Shown in pieces: positions 7,944 to 15,438 of a stretch of 31,667 bases of DNA (position 1 is its first letter; the number at the start of each line of letters is the position of its first letter). The stretch comes from an uncultured Collinsella sp. GTDB taxonomy: Bacteria; Actinomycetota; Coriobacteriia; Coriobacteriales; Coriobacteriaceae. The translations under genes and the position numbers were made by a program. The stretch lies in contig URBM01000007.1 in assembly GCA_900545995.1 (NCBI GenBank), positions 1 through 31,667 on the forward strand, in the 5' to 3' direction. A model generated the notes under the pieces. That model made no database searches and was not told the DNA's origin. It saw nothing but the letters and a program-made list of their open reading frames with translations.

Positions 7944-9616
7944 TCGTACCCGTTAAGTTTACCTACGCCTCGCGCGACCTGTGGTTCGACCCGCAGGATC
8001 TGGATATCCTCGAGGCCGATTATGCTATCTGCTCCACCGAGCGCGGAACCGAGATCGGCCTGGTCACGGCAGACCCCTTCGAGGTGCCGCAGGACGAGAT
8101 CGGCCAGCCGCTCAAGCCCGTGCTGCGCGTGGCGAGCGACATCGACCTGCAGCTTGCCGACGACCTGGCCATTCAGGGCGACGAGGCCATGGTCGATTTC
8201 CGCCGTCTCGTCAAAGAGCTCGACCTCGAGATGAAGCCGGTCGGCGTCGAGTACCTGTTTGGCGGCGAGAAGGCCGTGTTCTACTTTGCGGCCGAGGAGC
8301 GCGTCGATTTTCGTCAGCTCGTCAAGGACCTGTCCTCGACGCTGCACATTCGCGTCGACATGCGTCAGATCGGCGTGCGCGATGAGACCCGCCTTATGGG
8401 CGGCTATGCCCAATGCGGACAGGAGCTCTGCTGCACGCGCTTTGGCGGACAGTTTGAGCCCGTCTCGATTCGCATGGCAAAAGAGCAGGACCTGCCGCTC
8501 AACTCGTCCAAGATCAGTGGCGTTTGCGGCCGCCTGATGTGCTGCCTGCGCTATGAGTTCGAGGCGTACAAGGACTTTAAGAGCCGTGCGCCCAAAAAGA
8601 AGACGCTCATCGATACGCCGCTTGGCAAGGCGCGTATCCAGGAATATGACACGCCGCGTGAGCAGCTGGTGCTGCGCCTGGAGAACGGCAAGGTCTTTAA
8701 GGTCAACCTGGCCGATATGACGTGCTCGGAGGGCTGCAAAAAGAAGGCCGCCGAACAGGGCTGCAACTGCCGCCCCGACTGTGTGACGCGCGATGTGCTC
8801 GAGCGCATCGAGTCGCCCGAGATGCGCCTGGCGCTCATGGAACTCGATCGCGAGAACGGCGTTGACGTGGGCGATGGCCTGTCGAGTGCCGATCGTCTGG
8901 CCGGCACATCGATGCCCAAGCGCCGTCGTCGCGATGCCGAATCCGATGCTCGCACCGCTCAGGGCCAGGGCGAGGGCCGTGGCCGCGGCAAGGCCGAGGC
9001 ACCCGAGGCCGAGGAGGCAGCTGGCGGCCGTCGCCGCCGCAAGCGCGCGGCGTCCGTCGACAATGGCGAGGCCGCGGGTAAGAACGCTTCCCGCGAGCGC
9101 GAGGCTCAGCAGCCCCAGCAGCAAAACCGCGGCGGTGGCATGAACCCCACGCGTCGTCGCCGCCGTCACCTGTCGAGCGAGGAGCGCGAGGACGCCTTCC
9201 GCGCCGCAGCCGCTCGCGAGGCCGGTGCCGCTCCCAAGGGTGGCTCGGGTTCCGACGCGCCTGCCGACAAGGGTGGCAAGCAGCGCAACGATGACGAGCG
9301 CGTGCCGCGTCCGCGCCGTCGCCATTCCTCGGGCACGCAGCAGAAGCCCTCGGTTCCTTCCGTGGCCGATCAGGTTTCGGATGGCGAAGTCAAGGTCACG
9401 CGCCGTCGCCCCGGCGATGGCGGAGGAGCTGCCGCCAAGGCTTCGCGCGGCGGCTCTCGCGACGAGCGCGAACCGCGTGATGATCGCGGCGGCGAGGGCT
9501 CGACCGACCAGGGTCAAAAGCGTCGCCGTCGCCGTCGCTCCCGCAAGCCGCGCCAGGACGGTGGCGAGGGCTCGACCCCGTCTTCGTCCGCACCACAACC
9601 GCCCGCCGGCGAATAA
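7934..9616 (+). CDS. ricT: PSP1/RicT-family protein with long arginine-rich C-terminal tail
   Basis: RicT (YaaT) is a PSP1-domain protein. In Bacillus it forms an Fe-S-carrying complex with RicA and RicF that affects RNase Y-dependent mRNA processing and differentiation. The core (about 1-315 of 560) carries the family cysteines: Cys161, Cys166, Cys167, Cys198, Cys203 and Cys204 in CGQELCC and CGRLMCC. A further cluster of five cysteines lies at 264-283 (CxxxC...CxC...C). Residues from about 329 to 560 form a low-complexity tail rich in Arg, Gly, Ala and Glu. It has spaced basic blocks such as KRRRR, GGRRRRKR, TRRRRRH and KRRRRRRSRK. Usual RicT is about 270-300 residues, so the tail nearly doubles it. 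Position after holB matches the conserved Firmicute order. Confidence 0.9.
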   Translation: MPLVVPVKFTYASRDLWFDPQDLDILEADYAICSTERGTEIGLVTADPFEVPQDEIGQPLKPVLRVASDIDLQLADDLAIQGDEAMVDFRRLVKELDLEMKPVGVEYLFGGEKAVFYFAAEERVDFRQLVKDLSSTLHIRVDMRQIGVRDETRLMGGYAQCGQELCCTRFGGQFEPVSIRMAKEQDLPLNSSKISGVCGRLMCCLRYEFEAYKDFKSRAPKKKTLIDTPLGKARIQEYDTPREQLVLRLENGKVFKVNLADMTCSEGCKKKAAEQGCNCRPDCVTRDVLERIESPEMRLALMELDRENGVDVGDGLSSADRLAGTSMPKRRRRDAESDARTAQGQGEGRGRGKAEAPEAEEAAGGRRRRKRAASVDNGEAAGKNASREREAQQPQQQNRGGGMNPTRRRRRHLSSEEREDAFRAAAAREAGAAPKGGSGSDAPADKGGKQRNDDERVPRPRRRHSSGTQQKPSVPSVADQVSDGEVKVTRRRPGDGGGAAAKASRGGSRDEREPRDDRGGEGSTDQGQKRRRRRRSRKPRQDGGEGSTPSSSAPQPPAGE

Positions 9617-9644
9617 CGCCCGCGAGCGGATTTAACCCGCCTTG

Positions 9645-9667
9645 CCCCGAGCGCATCGGGGTATCAT
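9645..9667 (+). promoter_or_regulatory. Short hairpin and candidate -10 element before comF
   Basis: CCCCGA (9645-9650) and TCGGGG (9656-9661) form a 6-bp stem. The GGGTATCAT nonamer (9659-9667), identical to that before tmk, follows immediately. There is no T-tract, so a promoter element is favoured over a terminator. It lies 51 nt before the comF start. Confidence 0.35.
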
Positions 9668-9680
9668 AGCGCCGAATCAA

Positions 9681-9714
9681 CAACCCTCCCTGCGATCGAG
9701 CGTAGGGAGGGTTG
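9681..9714 (+). promoter_or_regulatory. Hairpin that pairs the comF ribosome binding site
   Basis: CAACCCTCCCT (9681-9691) pairs with AGGGAGGGTTG (9704-9714). Three further pairs (one G-T) extend it towards a 6-nt loop. The right arm contains the only Shine-Dalgarno-like sequence (AGGGAGGG) before the comF TTG at 9719. In the mRNA the stem would hide the ribosome binding site. It could also act as a weak terminator of the preceding operon, but the following T-tract is poor. Confidence 0.6.
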
Positions 9715-9718
9715 TGTC

Positions 9719-10525
9719 TTGAAGAGCCATCTGAACATATTGAGCCGTCTGCAGAGTGCCGGTGCCCTACCGTTTGCGGACGAATTGCTACCGTTTGCCG
9801 AGCGCGCGACGTACGAGGCGCTCGAGGCATTGTCGCCAACACGATGTACCGGCTGCGAGCGCGCCGGTGCGCTTATTTGCCAAGACTGCCTGGCCGCGCT
9901 CACGCTCATCGACCCACGTCATAGCTGCACCCGATGTGGCGCCCCGTTTGGGGATTTGCTGTGCACTGAGTGTTCGGTCGAGGGCACGTCTTCGGCAATG
10001 GCGGAGGCGCTCGACCGCTGCCTGGCGTGCGCCGTCTATGCGCATCCGCTGCCGCGCATCATTAAAGCGTACAAGGATGCGGGCGAGCGACGTCTGGCTC
10101 CGTATCTGGCGGAGCTGCTCTACGACACCGCCCTGCATGCCCAGGTCGTAGCTCCCGAACGCTTAGGAGGTGTGCTGTCCGGTGCGGATGCGGTGGTGTT
10201 TGTGCCTGCGACGGCGGCAGCGTTTCGGCGGCGTGGTTTTGATCATATGGAGGCTATTGCGCGTCCATTTTGCGAGCTGTCGGGTGTTCCCCTGCTCGAC
10301 GCCCTCGTTAAGTACGGCCATGGTGACCAGCGCGAGCTCGGTCGCGATGAGCGCCGGGAACACGCTCGGGGTATGTACGAGACGGTCGAGGATGTGCGCG
10401 GCCGCCGCCTGCTGCTCGTCGACGATGTCATTACCACGGGCGCGACCATGGCAGCGGCCTCGGCGGAGCTCAAGCGTGCCGGCGCCGCGGCAGTCGATGG
10501 TCTCGCTATCGCACGCGTTTGGTAG
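9719..10525 (+). CDS. comF: ComF family phosphoribosyltransferase-like protein
   Basis: ComF proteins combine an N-terminal zinc ribbon with a type I phosphoribosyltransferase fold and take part in DNA uptake during competence. The 268-residue product, read from a TTG start, has four CxxC pairs (Cys43/46, 54/57, 70/73, 82/85) and the PRPP-binding motif VDDVITTGATM (residues 234-244). RRRGFDH also matches the family. The start depends on AGGGAGGG, which is held in a hairpin. It sits between ricT and a DUF559-like gene. Whether the organism is competent cannot be said from this gene alone, since ComF also occurs in non-competent species. Confidence 0.9.
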   Translation: MKSHLNILSRLQSAGALPFADELLPFAERATYEALEALSPTRCTGCERAGALICQDCLAALTLIDPRHSCTRCGAPFGDLLCTECSVEGTSSAMAEALDRCLACAVYAHPLPRIIKAYKDAGERRLAPYLAELLYDTALHAQVVAPERLGGVLSGADAVVFVPATAAAFRRRGFDHMEAIARPFCELSGVPLLDALVKYGHGDQRELGRDERREHARGMYETVEDVRGRRLLLVDDVITTGATMAAASAELKRAGAAAVDGLAIARVW

Positions 10526-10535
10526 GGGTGGTTTT

Positions 10536-11645
10536 GTGGCAGTGAAGATTGAGCGGCGCAACGAGCCGACAAGCGAACAGCTAGCGGCTTCCGTAATCCT
10601 AACAGGCGCCTCGGCGCTACGCATGATGCGCTCCGAGCGCCGGCAGATGGGCTACATAAGCTGGAGGGACCTTGATCCCGATGAAGAGCGCCATGTGCTG
10701 CGCACGTCGTCGCCCTCGACCGAGGACATCTATCTTCCCGACTTGGTGCGGATTGGGGCCGCAAGCGGCGAGGTGCAAGAAGATCTGTGCTTGCTGGTGG
10801 GATCTGCGGCGCAGCGCCGCCGCATGCCTGACGTGGGCTGGTCCGTGTGTTCCGGGTTGCCCGCCGGCTCGATTTTAGAGGTAGAACCGGGGGTGTACAG
10901 CCTATCTCCCGAGGCCCTTTGTGTTGCCGTCGCCCGCGAGGTCGGCTGTATCCAGGGGTTTGCCCTGGCCCAGGAACTGTGTTCCAAGATTTCACTGAGC
11001 GATCGCGGGAAGTATCTGCCTCCCTACACCTCGCCTGTTGCGAATAGACTTGCAAAGGACAAGGATCAACCGGCAGACGTGGGCTACTTTGAAGTCGAGC
11101 CGGTGCTGACGCCCGATCGCCTGGCAGATTACCTCGCGGTATGCAAGGGGAATGCGGCCAAAAAACTGCAGCGTCTGTGTCCCTACTTGTCAGAAAACTT
11201 GCGCTCGCCCATGGAGTGCATCATGCTCGCTCTGTTTTCGCTTCCGTTTTCCTATGGCGGATTTGCCTGCGGTCCCTTTAAGACCGACTACAAGATTGAG
11301 TTCGATGACCGCGCGCAGGCAATCTCGGGGATGCCGCATGCAGTTTGCGATGCGTATCAGGAAGCAGCCCGGTTTGACCTGGAATACAACGGTGAGCTGG
11401 GTCATTCCTCCCGGAGGGGACGTATCCATGATGAAAAGCGCAACACGGGCTTGATTACTATGGGAATCGAGGTCGCGACGGTCAACAACGAAATGCTCTG
11501 TGACATGGAAGCGATGGAAGCACTCGCATGGCGCATCCACCAGCGTATGGGTAAGCGATATCAGAATCGCGTAGAGGCTCGTCGAAAGAGGCAAGATGCT
11601 CTGCTGAATACGCTCCGAGCGTGCTTTGGGCTCAAACCAGCGTAA
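10536..11645 (+). CDS. Uncharacterised protein with DUF559/Vsr-like nuclease-fold C-terminus
   Basis: Not a recognised named family. The 369-residue product starts at GTG 10536 after GGGGTGG, 10 nt past comF. The N-terminal two thirds (about 1-260) resembles proteins that pair an AbiEi/winged-helix-like region with a linker, but I cannot identify it securely. The C-terminal part has D281-LEYNG, then His290, then DEKR (299-302) and LITMGIEVATV. This order of a D/E strand, an H, a D..R helix and a strand matches the DUF559/very-short-patch-repair branch of the PD-(D/E)xK fold. Codon use is less biased than in its neighbours. An inverted-repeat element lies immediately downstream. Function could be DNA-related or a toxin/defence role; this is inference. 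Confidence 0.75.
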   Translation: MAVKIERRNEPTSEQLAASVILTGASALRMMRSERRQMGYISWRDLDPDEERHVLRTSSPSTEDIYLPDLVRIGAASGEVQEDLCLLVGSAAQRRRMPDVGWSVCSGLPAGSILEVEPGVYSLSPEALCVAVAREVGCIQGFALAQELCSKISLSDRGKYLPPYTSPVANRLAKDKDQPADVGYFEVEPVLTPDRLADYLAVCKGNAAKKLQRLCPYLSENLRSPMECIMLALFSLPFSYGGFACGPFKTDYKIEFDDRAQAISGMPHAVCDAYQEAARFDLEYNGELGHSSRRGRIHDEKRNTGLITMGIEVATVNNEMLCDMEAMEALAWRIHQRMGKRYQNRVEARRKRQDALLNTLRACFGLKPA

Positions 11646-11680
11646 AACTATGGCTTTATAGGGGGTCTGTTTATATACTC

Positions 11681-11898
11681 TGTACAAAAAACGGCAAATA
11701 TGAGTACTGTTACTAGATTAGTGACAGCAAAAACAAAGAAACTTGGGCCGATAATCTGGATTCAGCGAAGAGATAATAAACGAATGTGGAATATCTTGGC
11801 GCCAAGCAGGCTGTGCGGAACTCAAAAAGGGCTCGTGAGGCGGTAATACGCTGCTACTAAATTGGTGACAGTACTCATATTTGCCGTTTTTTTGCACA
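11681..11898. mobile_element. Element bounded by long terminal inverted repeats (MITE-like)
   Basis: The left arm 11686-11710 (starts AAAAAACGGC, ends GAGTACTGT) is exactly complementary over 25 nt to 11868-11892. A further 17 nt inward on each side matches imperfectly (11 of 17 by hand), as do a few outer bases (TGTAC/GCACA). About 120 nt lie between the arms with no open frame of note. It lies 35 nt after the DUF559-like gene. On the plus strand the right arm ends in seven T, so a very long terminator stem is an alternative. No clear target-site duplication was found. Confidence 0.6.
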
Positions 11899-11899
11899 C

Positions 11900-11947
11900 G
11901 GCACCCTGAGACGGGTGCCCCGGAGCTCCCCGTAGGGGAGCTCCGGG
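11900..11947. terminator. Tandem GC-rich hairpins (terminator-like, no T-tract)
   Basis: GGCACCC (11900-11906) pairs with GGGTGCC (11913-11919). CCCGGAGCTCCCC (11919-11931) pairs perfectly with GGGGAGCTCCGGG (11935-11947) around a 3-nt loop. The second stem is very stable, but CTTCATAGG follows instead of a T run. It may insulate the inverted-repeat element from the promoter at 12020. Confidence 0.5.
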
Positions 11948-12019
11948 CTTCATAGGGGCACGAATAGCCCGCTCCGACCTGCGAAATCTGTACTCGCGAT
12001 GCGAATAACGCCCCTAACC

Positions 12020-12048
12020 TTAAACTTTAGCTTGAACTTAGCTATAAT
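12020..12048 (+). promoter_or_regulatory. Sigma-70-type promoter of the lipoprotein transcript
   Basis: TTAAAC (12020-12025) and a perfect TATAAT (12043-12048) are separated by 17 nt. This is the best canonical promoter in the window. It implies a start near 12055 and a leader of about 325 nt before the lipoprotein start. Confidence 0.7.
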
Positions 12049-12054
12049 GCGCTA

Positions 12055-12379
12055 CGTTCCTGCCAGGCTGTGGTTGCGGACGGACGAAATGCCCGTCCTA
12101 GTCCAAGACAGACGCGGTCAAAGGGATCCACGTAAGCGACCGCGTGCGCGCGGCGCGATCATGGCGCGTCCTAGATGTAAGCCGCACCGTCCGTTCTACT
12201 TTCTTTGGGGCAATACCGCCTCGCGGGCGAGCGGGCCAGTCGTGAAGGTGGCTGCGGCCTCCCGAGCAAACACCCCGGTGCGCAAGTGTGGGGTCAAATA
12301 CCAGGTCAGCTGGTGGGAACAACCTGATATTCCGCGCAACGCACGGATCGTATACGACACAGAAGGCAGGGTAGTGGAC
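12055..12379 (+). other. Long GC-rich, potentially structured 5' leader
   Basis: No gene with a credible start lies here; an in-frame extension of the lipoprotein exists but is Arg-rich and crosses the promoter. Several stems are possible: GGACGG (12078-12083) with CCGTCC (12093-12098); ACGCGGTC (12112-12119) with GACCGCGT (12138-12145); and alternative ACCAG/CTGGT and CAGGT/ACCTG pairings between about 12300 and 12330. I do not recognise a known riboswitch or housekeeping RNA. A regulatory leader or an independent small RNA is possible. Confidence 0.4.
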
Positions 12380-13405
12380 ATGGTGAGGGGCAGCTTGATG
12401 CACGCGGCTCGGTTAGGTGCTGGGACCGCAGCGGTCATCGCCGTTTTGGGCCTGAGCGGATGCGCGTTCAACCCGCTGTCTACGTTCACGACTCCCACGA
12501 TCGACCAGATCGAGTACGAGACCGTCACGCCGGCGGTGTCGGACGATGCCCTGGTCACTCCCGGAACCCTGACGGTCGCCCTCGATACTTCCGATGCGCC
12601 GCAGGCAATGCAGGGCGCCGACGGCGAGCTCACGGGATATGCGGTCGACGCCGCCCGCGCCCTTGCAAGCCGTATGGGCCTTAAGGTTGCCTTCGTCGAT
12701 GCGTCTTCTGCCGATTCCGCGCTCGGCGACAAAAAGGCCGACATCTTCATTGGCGACATCAATTCCACGGATGGTGACATCAACACGCTTGGTACTTGCC
12801 TGTACGACGCTGCGGCAGTGTTCGGAAAGACGAGCGACGGCGAGTCGCTGAGCGTTTCCACCGAAACGCTTAACACCGCTACCCTGGGCGTTCAGGCGTC
12901 CTCGGCCTCGCAGGAGGCGCTTGCTAAGCAGAGCATCACCGCCAACCAAAAGACCTACTCCAACATCAACGAGTGCTTTGAGGCGCTCGAGTCCGGCGAG
13001 GTCGACTATGTGATCTGCGACTCCACGGCCGGCGGCTACCTTGCACGCCTGATGAGCGAGATCTCCTATGTCGGTGCGCTCGAGGCGCCCTCGACGCTTG
13101 GTGTTGTGGGCCTCTCGTCCAATGACGAACTATGCCGTGCCGTGAGCGATGCCCTCGACGGTATTACGGCCGACGGCACGCTCGAGGCGGTCCACTGCGT
13201 CTGGTATGGCACGATGCCCTACGACCTCACCACTAAGACGGTTTCGGGCGCTAACGTGCAGCCGGGCGACTCTGAGTCCAGTGAGACCACGTCCTCCGGC
13301 AGCGAGTCCTCCGATTCCAACAATGAGACCGCATCCTCCGAGGACAAATCGTCCAGCCAGGAAGGCGCCATCACCGACGACGACATTAACAAACTCAATA
13401 GCTAG
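12380..13405 (+). CDS. Lipoprotein with solute-binding family 3-like domain
   Basis: Probable extracytoplasmic substrate-binding lipoprotein. From ATG 12380 it has 341 residues, a signal peptide and a lipobox LSGC with Cys28. The next part (about 55-290) resembles amino-acid-type periplasmic binding proteins: PGTLTVALDTSDAP, LTGYAVDAARALASRMGL, a KADIFIGDI segment and VDYVICDSTAGGYLA. The end is a Ser/Glu/Asp-rich linker (SSETTSSGSESSDS) that is probably disordered. No ABC permease or ATPase is adjacent, so it may be an orphan receptor or a sensor. ATG 12398, preceded by GAGGGG, is an equally reasonable start and still leaves a signal peptide. Confidence 0.8.
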   Translation: MVRGSLMHAARLGAGTAAVIAVLGLSGCAFNPLSTFTTPTIDQIEYETVTPAVSDDALVTPGTLTVALDTSDAPQAMQGADGELTGYAVDAARALASRMGLKVAFVDASSADSALGDKKADIFIGDINSTDGDINTLGTCLYDAAAVFGKTSDGESLSVSTETLNTATLGVQASSASQEALAKQSITANQKTYSNINECFEALESGEVDYVICDSTAGGYLARLMSEISYVGALEAPSTLGVVGLSSNDELCRAVSDALDGITADGTLEAVHCVWYGTMPYDLTTKTVSGANVQPGDSESSETTSSGSESSDSNNETASSEDKSSSQEGAITDDDINKLNS

Positions 13406-13722
13406 TTATTGCTAGGGGTGGTGTCTCCTATACGTTGGAAAGGACACCTCTTCACGGTTTCAACACGCACTGCCGGGTTTCCCCAATAGGGGAGCCCGGC
13501 TTTTTCATCCCTATAAAACCAGCAGGTCAAAGCCAATTTTCGAGACCAAATACAAATCTGTGGGCTCCCTCCTATAGCGCACTTTGCCATGGAAAAGTAC
13601 GAGACTTCGGTATGCGGTATCAAGCAATCGTTATTCGGGTCTTTGGGAATCCGCGTGATTAAATGCACGGCAATGGGTACATAGCCAGTACAGTAAGTCC
13701 CCGAGGCAGATTGGAGCCACGT
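13406..13722 (+). other. Intergenic region between lipoprotein gene and hpf
   Basis: This 317-nt stretch holds the lipoprotein terminator (13472-13505) and a weak GGTGTC/GACACC inverted repeat (13420-13425 with 13443-13448). Beyond these lies about 200 nt of more AT-rich sequence that presumably contains the hpf promoter. No small gene with a ribosome binding site was found, and no convincing -35/-10 pair. Confidence 0.6.
13472..13505 (+). terminator. Intrinsic terminator of the lipoprotein gene
   Basis: GCCGGG (13472-13477) pairs with CCCGGC (13495-13500), and CCCC (13481-13484) with GGGG (13489-13492) around AATA. TTTTT follows directly. Confidence 0.9.
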
Positions 13723-14307
13723 ATGGATATCAAGGTTTCTGGACGCAAGACGACGGTAACCGATGCTCTGCGTGCGCATGTGGATGAGAAGATCGGCGAG
13801 GCGCTCAAGGTTTTCGATATCGAGCCCATGACGGCCGACGTTGTACTTCGCTATGAGAAGAACCCCTCGAACCCCAACCCGGCGATCGTCGAGGTTACGG
13901 TTCGTGCCCGCGGTTCGGTGATTCGCGTTGCCGAGCACGGTGCAGATATGTACGCCGCCATCGACCTCTCCGCCGATAAGGTCACCCGCCAGCTGCGCAA
14001 GTTCAAGACCAAGGTCGTGGACAACCGCCAGGGCGGTGCCAGCGCAGCGGATGTCGCGCCGGTCGAGCGCGTCGAGGATCTGGCCGACCTGCTGCTGCCC
14101 GAGGAGGACGACGACCTGCTCGTCCGCGAGAAGGTTATCGACGTCACCCCGATGACCGAGGAGCAGGCGCTGGTGCAGACCGATTTGCTGGGCCACGACT
14201 TCTACGTGTTCGAGAACGCGACGACCGGTCTCATCAATGTGGTGTATCACCGTAAGAATGGTGGATATGGCATCATCAAGCCCCGCATCGAAACACTTGA
14301 CGAGTAA
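13723..14307 (+). CDS. hpf: Ribosome hibernation promoting factor, long form
   Basis: Long HPF binds the 30S decoding centre and dimerises ribosomes into inactive 100S particles during stress or stationary phase. The 194-residue product has the S30AE domain (about 1-100: MDIKVSGRKTTVTDALR, then an alternating beta-alpha pattern). The C-terminal dimerisation domain (about 135-194) includes PMTEEQALVQTDLLGHDFYV and NGGYGIIKPR. The start is set by TTGGAG 7 nt before ATG 13723; an in-frame upstream ATG at 13663 lacks family similarity. A compact terminator follows the stop. Confidence 0.95.
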   Translation: MDIKVSGRKTTVTDALRAHVDEKIGEALKVFDIEPMTADVVLRYEKNPSNPNPAIVEVTVRARGSVIRVAEHGADMYAAIDLSADKVTRQLRKFKTKVVDNRQGGASAADVAPVERVEDLADLLLPEEDDDLLVREKVIDVTPMTEEQALVQTDLLGHDFYVFENATTGLINVVYHRKNGGYGIIKPRIETLDE

Positions 14308-14311
14308 AATA

Positions 14312-14368
14312 CGTTAACTTGCATGAGTTAACGGTTGGCGGCCATCCCATGCGGGTGGCCGCCTTTTT
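14312..14368 (+). terminator. Double hairpin terminator after hpf
   Basis: A first perfect stem CGTTAACT (14312-14319)/AGTTAACG (14326-14333) is followed by a second. The second is GGCGGCCA (14337-14344) with TGGCCGCC (14356-14363), extended by CCC/GGG past a bulge, and is followed by TTTTT. The second is a standard intrinsic terminator. The degV ribosome binding site begins only 9 nt after the stem. Confidence 0.88.
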
Positions 14369-14386
14369 ACGTAAGGAGTCGCTTTG

Positions 14387-15340
14387 ATGGACAAGGCTGC
14401 ATCTACCGGCCATTCGGACCGTTGCCGCATCGTCGTCGATACCTGCTGCGACTTTAGTCCCGAGGTCGCCGCGAACCTCGATGTCGATATCCTGGGTTTC
14501 CCCTTCATTATCGATGGCGAAGAGCGCACGGATGACATCTGGTCGAGCATGAGCCCTAAGGAGTTCTACGACCGCATGCGCGCCGGTGCCCGCGTGTCCA
14601 CCTCGGCTGTGTCGCTCGGTCGCTATATCGAGTTCTTTACCGAGTGCGCCAAAGAGGGCACGCCCACGGTCTACCTGTGTTTTACCTCGGCGCTGTCGTC
14701 GAGCTACAACTCCGCGTGCCAGGCGGCAGATGCCGTGCGCGCCGAGTATCCCAACTTTGAGCTCTACGTGGTCGACAACGCTCTGCCCTGTGCGACCGGC
14801 GCGCTCTTGGCGCTCGAGGCCGTGCGCCAGCGTTCGGCGGGACTGACCGCCAAGCAGCTGGTCGATTGGGCAAACGAGGCAAAGACCTACGTGCACGGCT
14901 ACTTTACGCTCGAGAGCTTCGACGCACTGGCTGCCGGCGGCCGCATTCCGCCCGCGGCGGCGCAGCTCACGGCAAAGCTCGACGTCAAGCCCGAGCTCTC
15001 CTACGACCTGGCCGGCTCGCTGTCGCTGATCGGCGTCAACCGCGGCCGCAAGAAGGCGCTCAAGTCCATCCTCAAGTCGTTCCGCGAGAACTACGTGCCC
15101 GACCGCACCATGCCCATCGCGATCATGACGGCCGATGCCGAAAAGGACGGCGACTGGCTCGAAGCCGCCATTCGCAAGGAGGAGGGCTGCGCCGACGTCA
15201 CGATCATTCGCAGCTCCGTGGGTCCCACCATTGGCTCGCACGTGGGTCCCGGCATGGTGGCCTGCGCGTTTTGGGGTAAGAACCGCGCCGACAAGGCGTC
15301 GCTTTCCGACCGTATCGCCCGCCGCGTGCGCGGTCAGTAG
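14387..15340 (+). CDS. DegV family fatty-acid-binding protein
   Basis: DegV/FakB proteins bind a fatty acid and, in FakA/FakB systems, present it for phosphorylation. The 317-residue product shows the family layout: VDTCCDFSPEVA at the N-terminus, STSAVSLGRYIEFF, the SxxS-type fatty-acid site in FTSALSSSYNSA, AAGGRIPP, and a C-terminal IGSHVGPGMVACAFWG. AAGGAG (14373-14378) supports ATG 14387; a TTG directly before it is possible. No fakA-like kinase is adjacent. Substrate is unknown. Confidence 0.9.
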   Translation: MDKAASTGHSDRCRIVVDTCCDFSPEVAANLDVDILGFPFIIDGEERTDDIWSSMSPKEFYDRMRAGARVSTSAVSLGRYIEFFTECAKEGTPTVYLCFTSALSSSYNSACQAADAVRAEYPNFELYVVDNALPCATGALLALEAVRQRSAGLTAKQLVDWANEAKTYVHGYFTLESFDALAAGGRIPPAAAQLTAKLDVKPELSYDLAGSLSLIGVNRGRKKALKSILKSFRENYVPDRTMPIAIMTADAEKDGDWLEAAIRKEEGCADVTIIRSSVGPTIGSHVGPGMVACAFWGKNRADKASLSDRIARRVRGQ

Positions 15341-15438
15341 GCAAGCGCTGCGTCCGTAATCGCCCTCGACTCACAGCCCAAACGCTGGCACCGAGTATTC
15401 AACCTGGTAATAACACCCAACCCAAAAGGAAAGGTTTC

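Noticed and set aside
7940..9598. A 552-codon minus-strand frame opposite ricT
   Set aside because: Shadow of the ricT frame; Ala/Leu/Arg-rich with no recognisable domain.
10170..10535. Upstream extension of the DUF559-like gene within comF
   Set aside because: It overlaps comF in another frame; the GTG at 10536 with GGGGTGG just after the comF stop is a natural start.
11900..11947. CRISPR-like or tRNA-like structure from the strong GC palindromes
   Set aside because: Only two unrelated hairpins, no repeat-spacer pattern and no tRNA arms or anticodon loop.
11999..12379. In-frame N-terminal extension of the lipoprotein gene
   Set aside because: It crosses a canonical promoter, is Arg/Pro-rich without similarity, and would place 127 residues before an obvious lipoprotein signal peptide.
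12055..12379. RNase P RNA, tmRNA, 6S or SRP RNA
   Set aside because: The landmark sequences I know for these (for example the RNase P GAGGAAAGUCC core, a tRNA-like end, the SRP GGAA loop) were not found.
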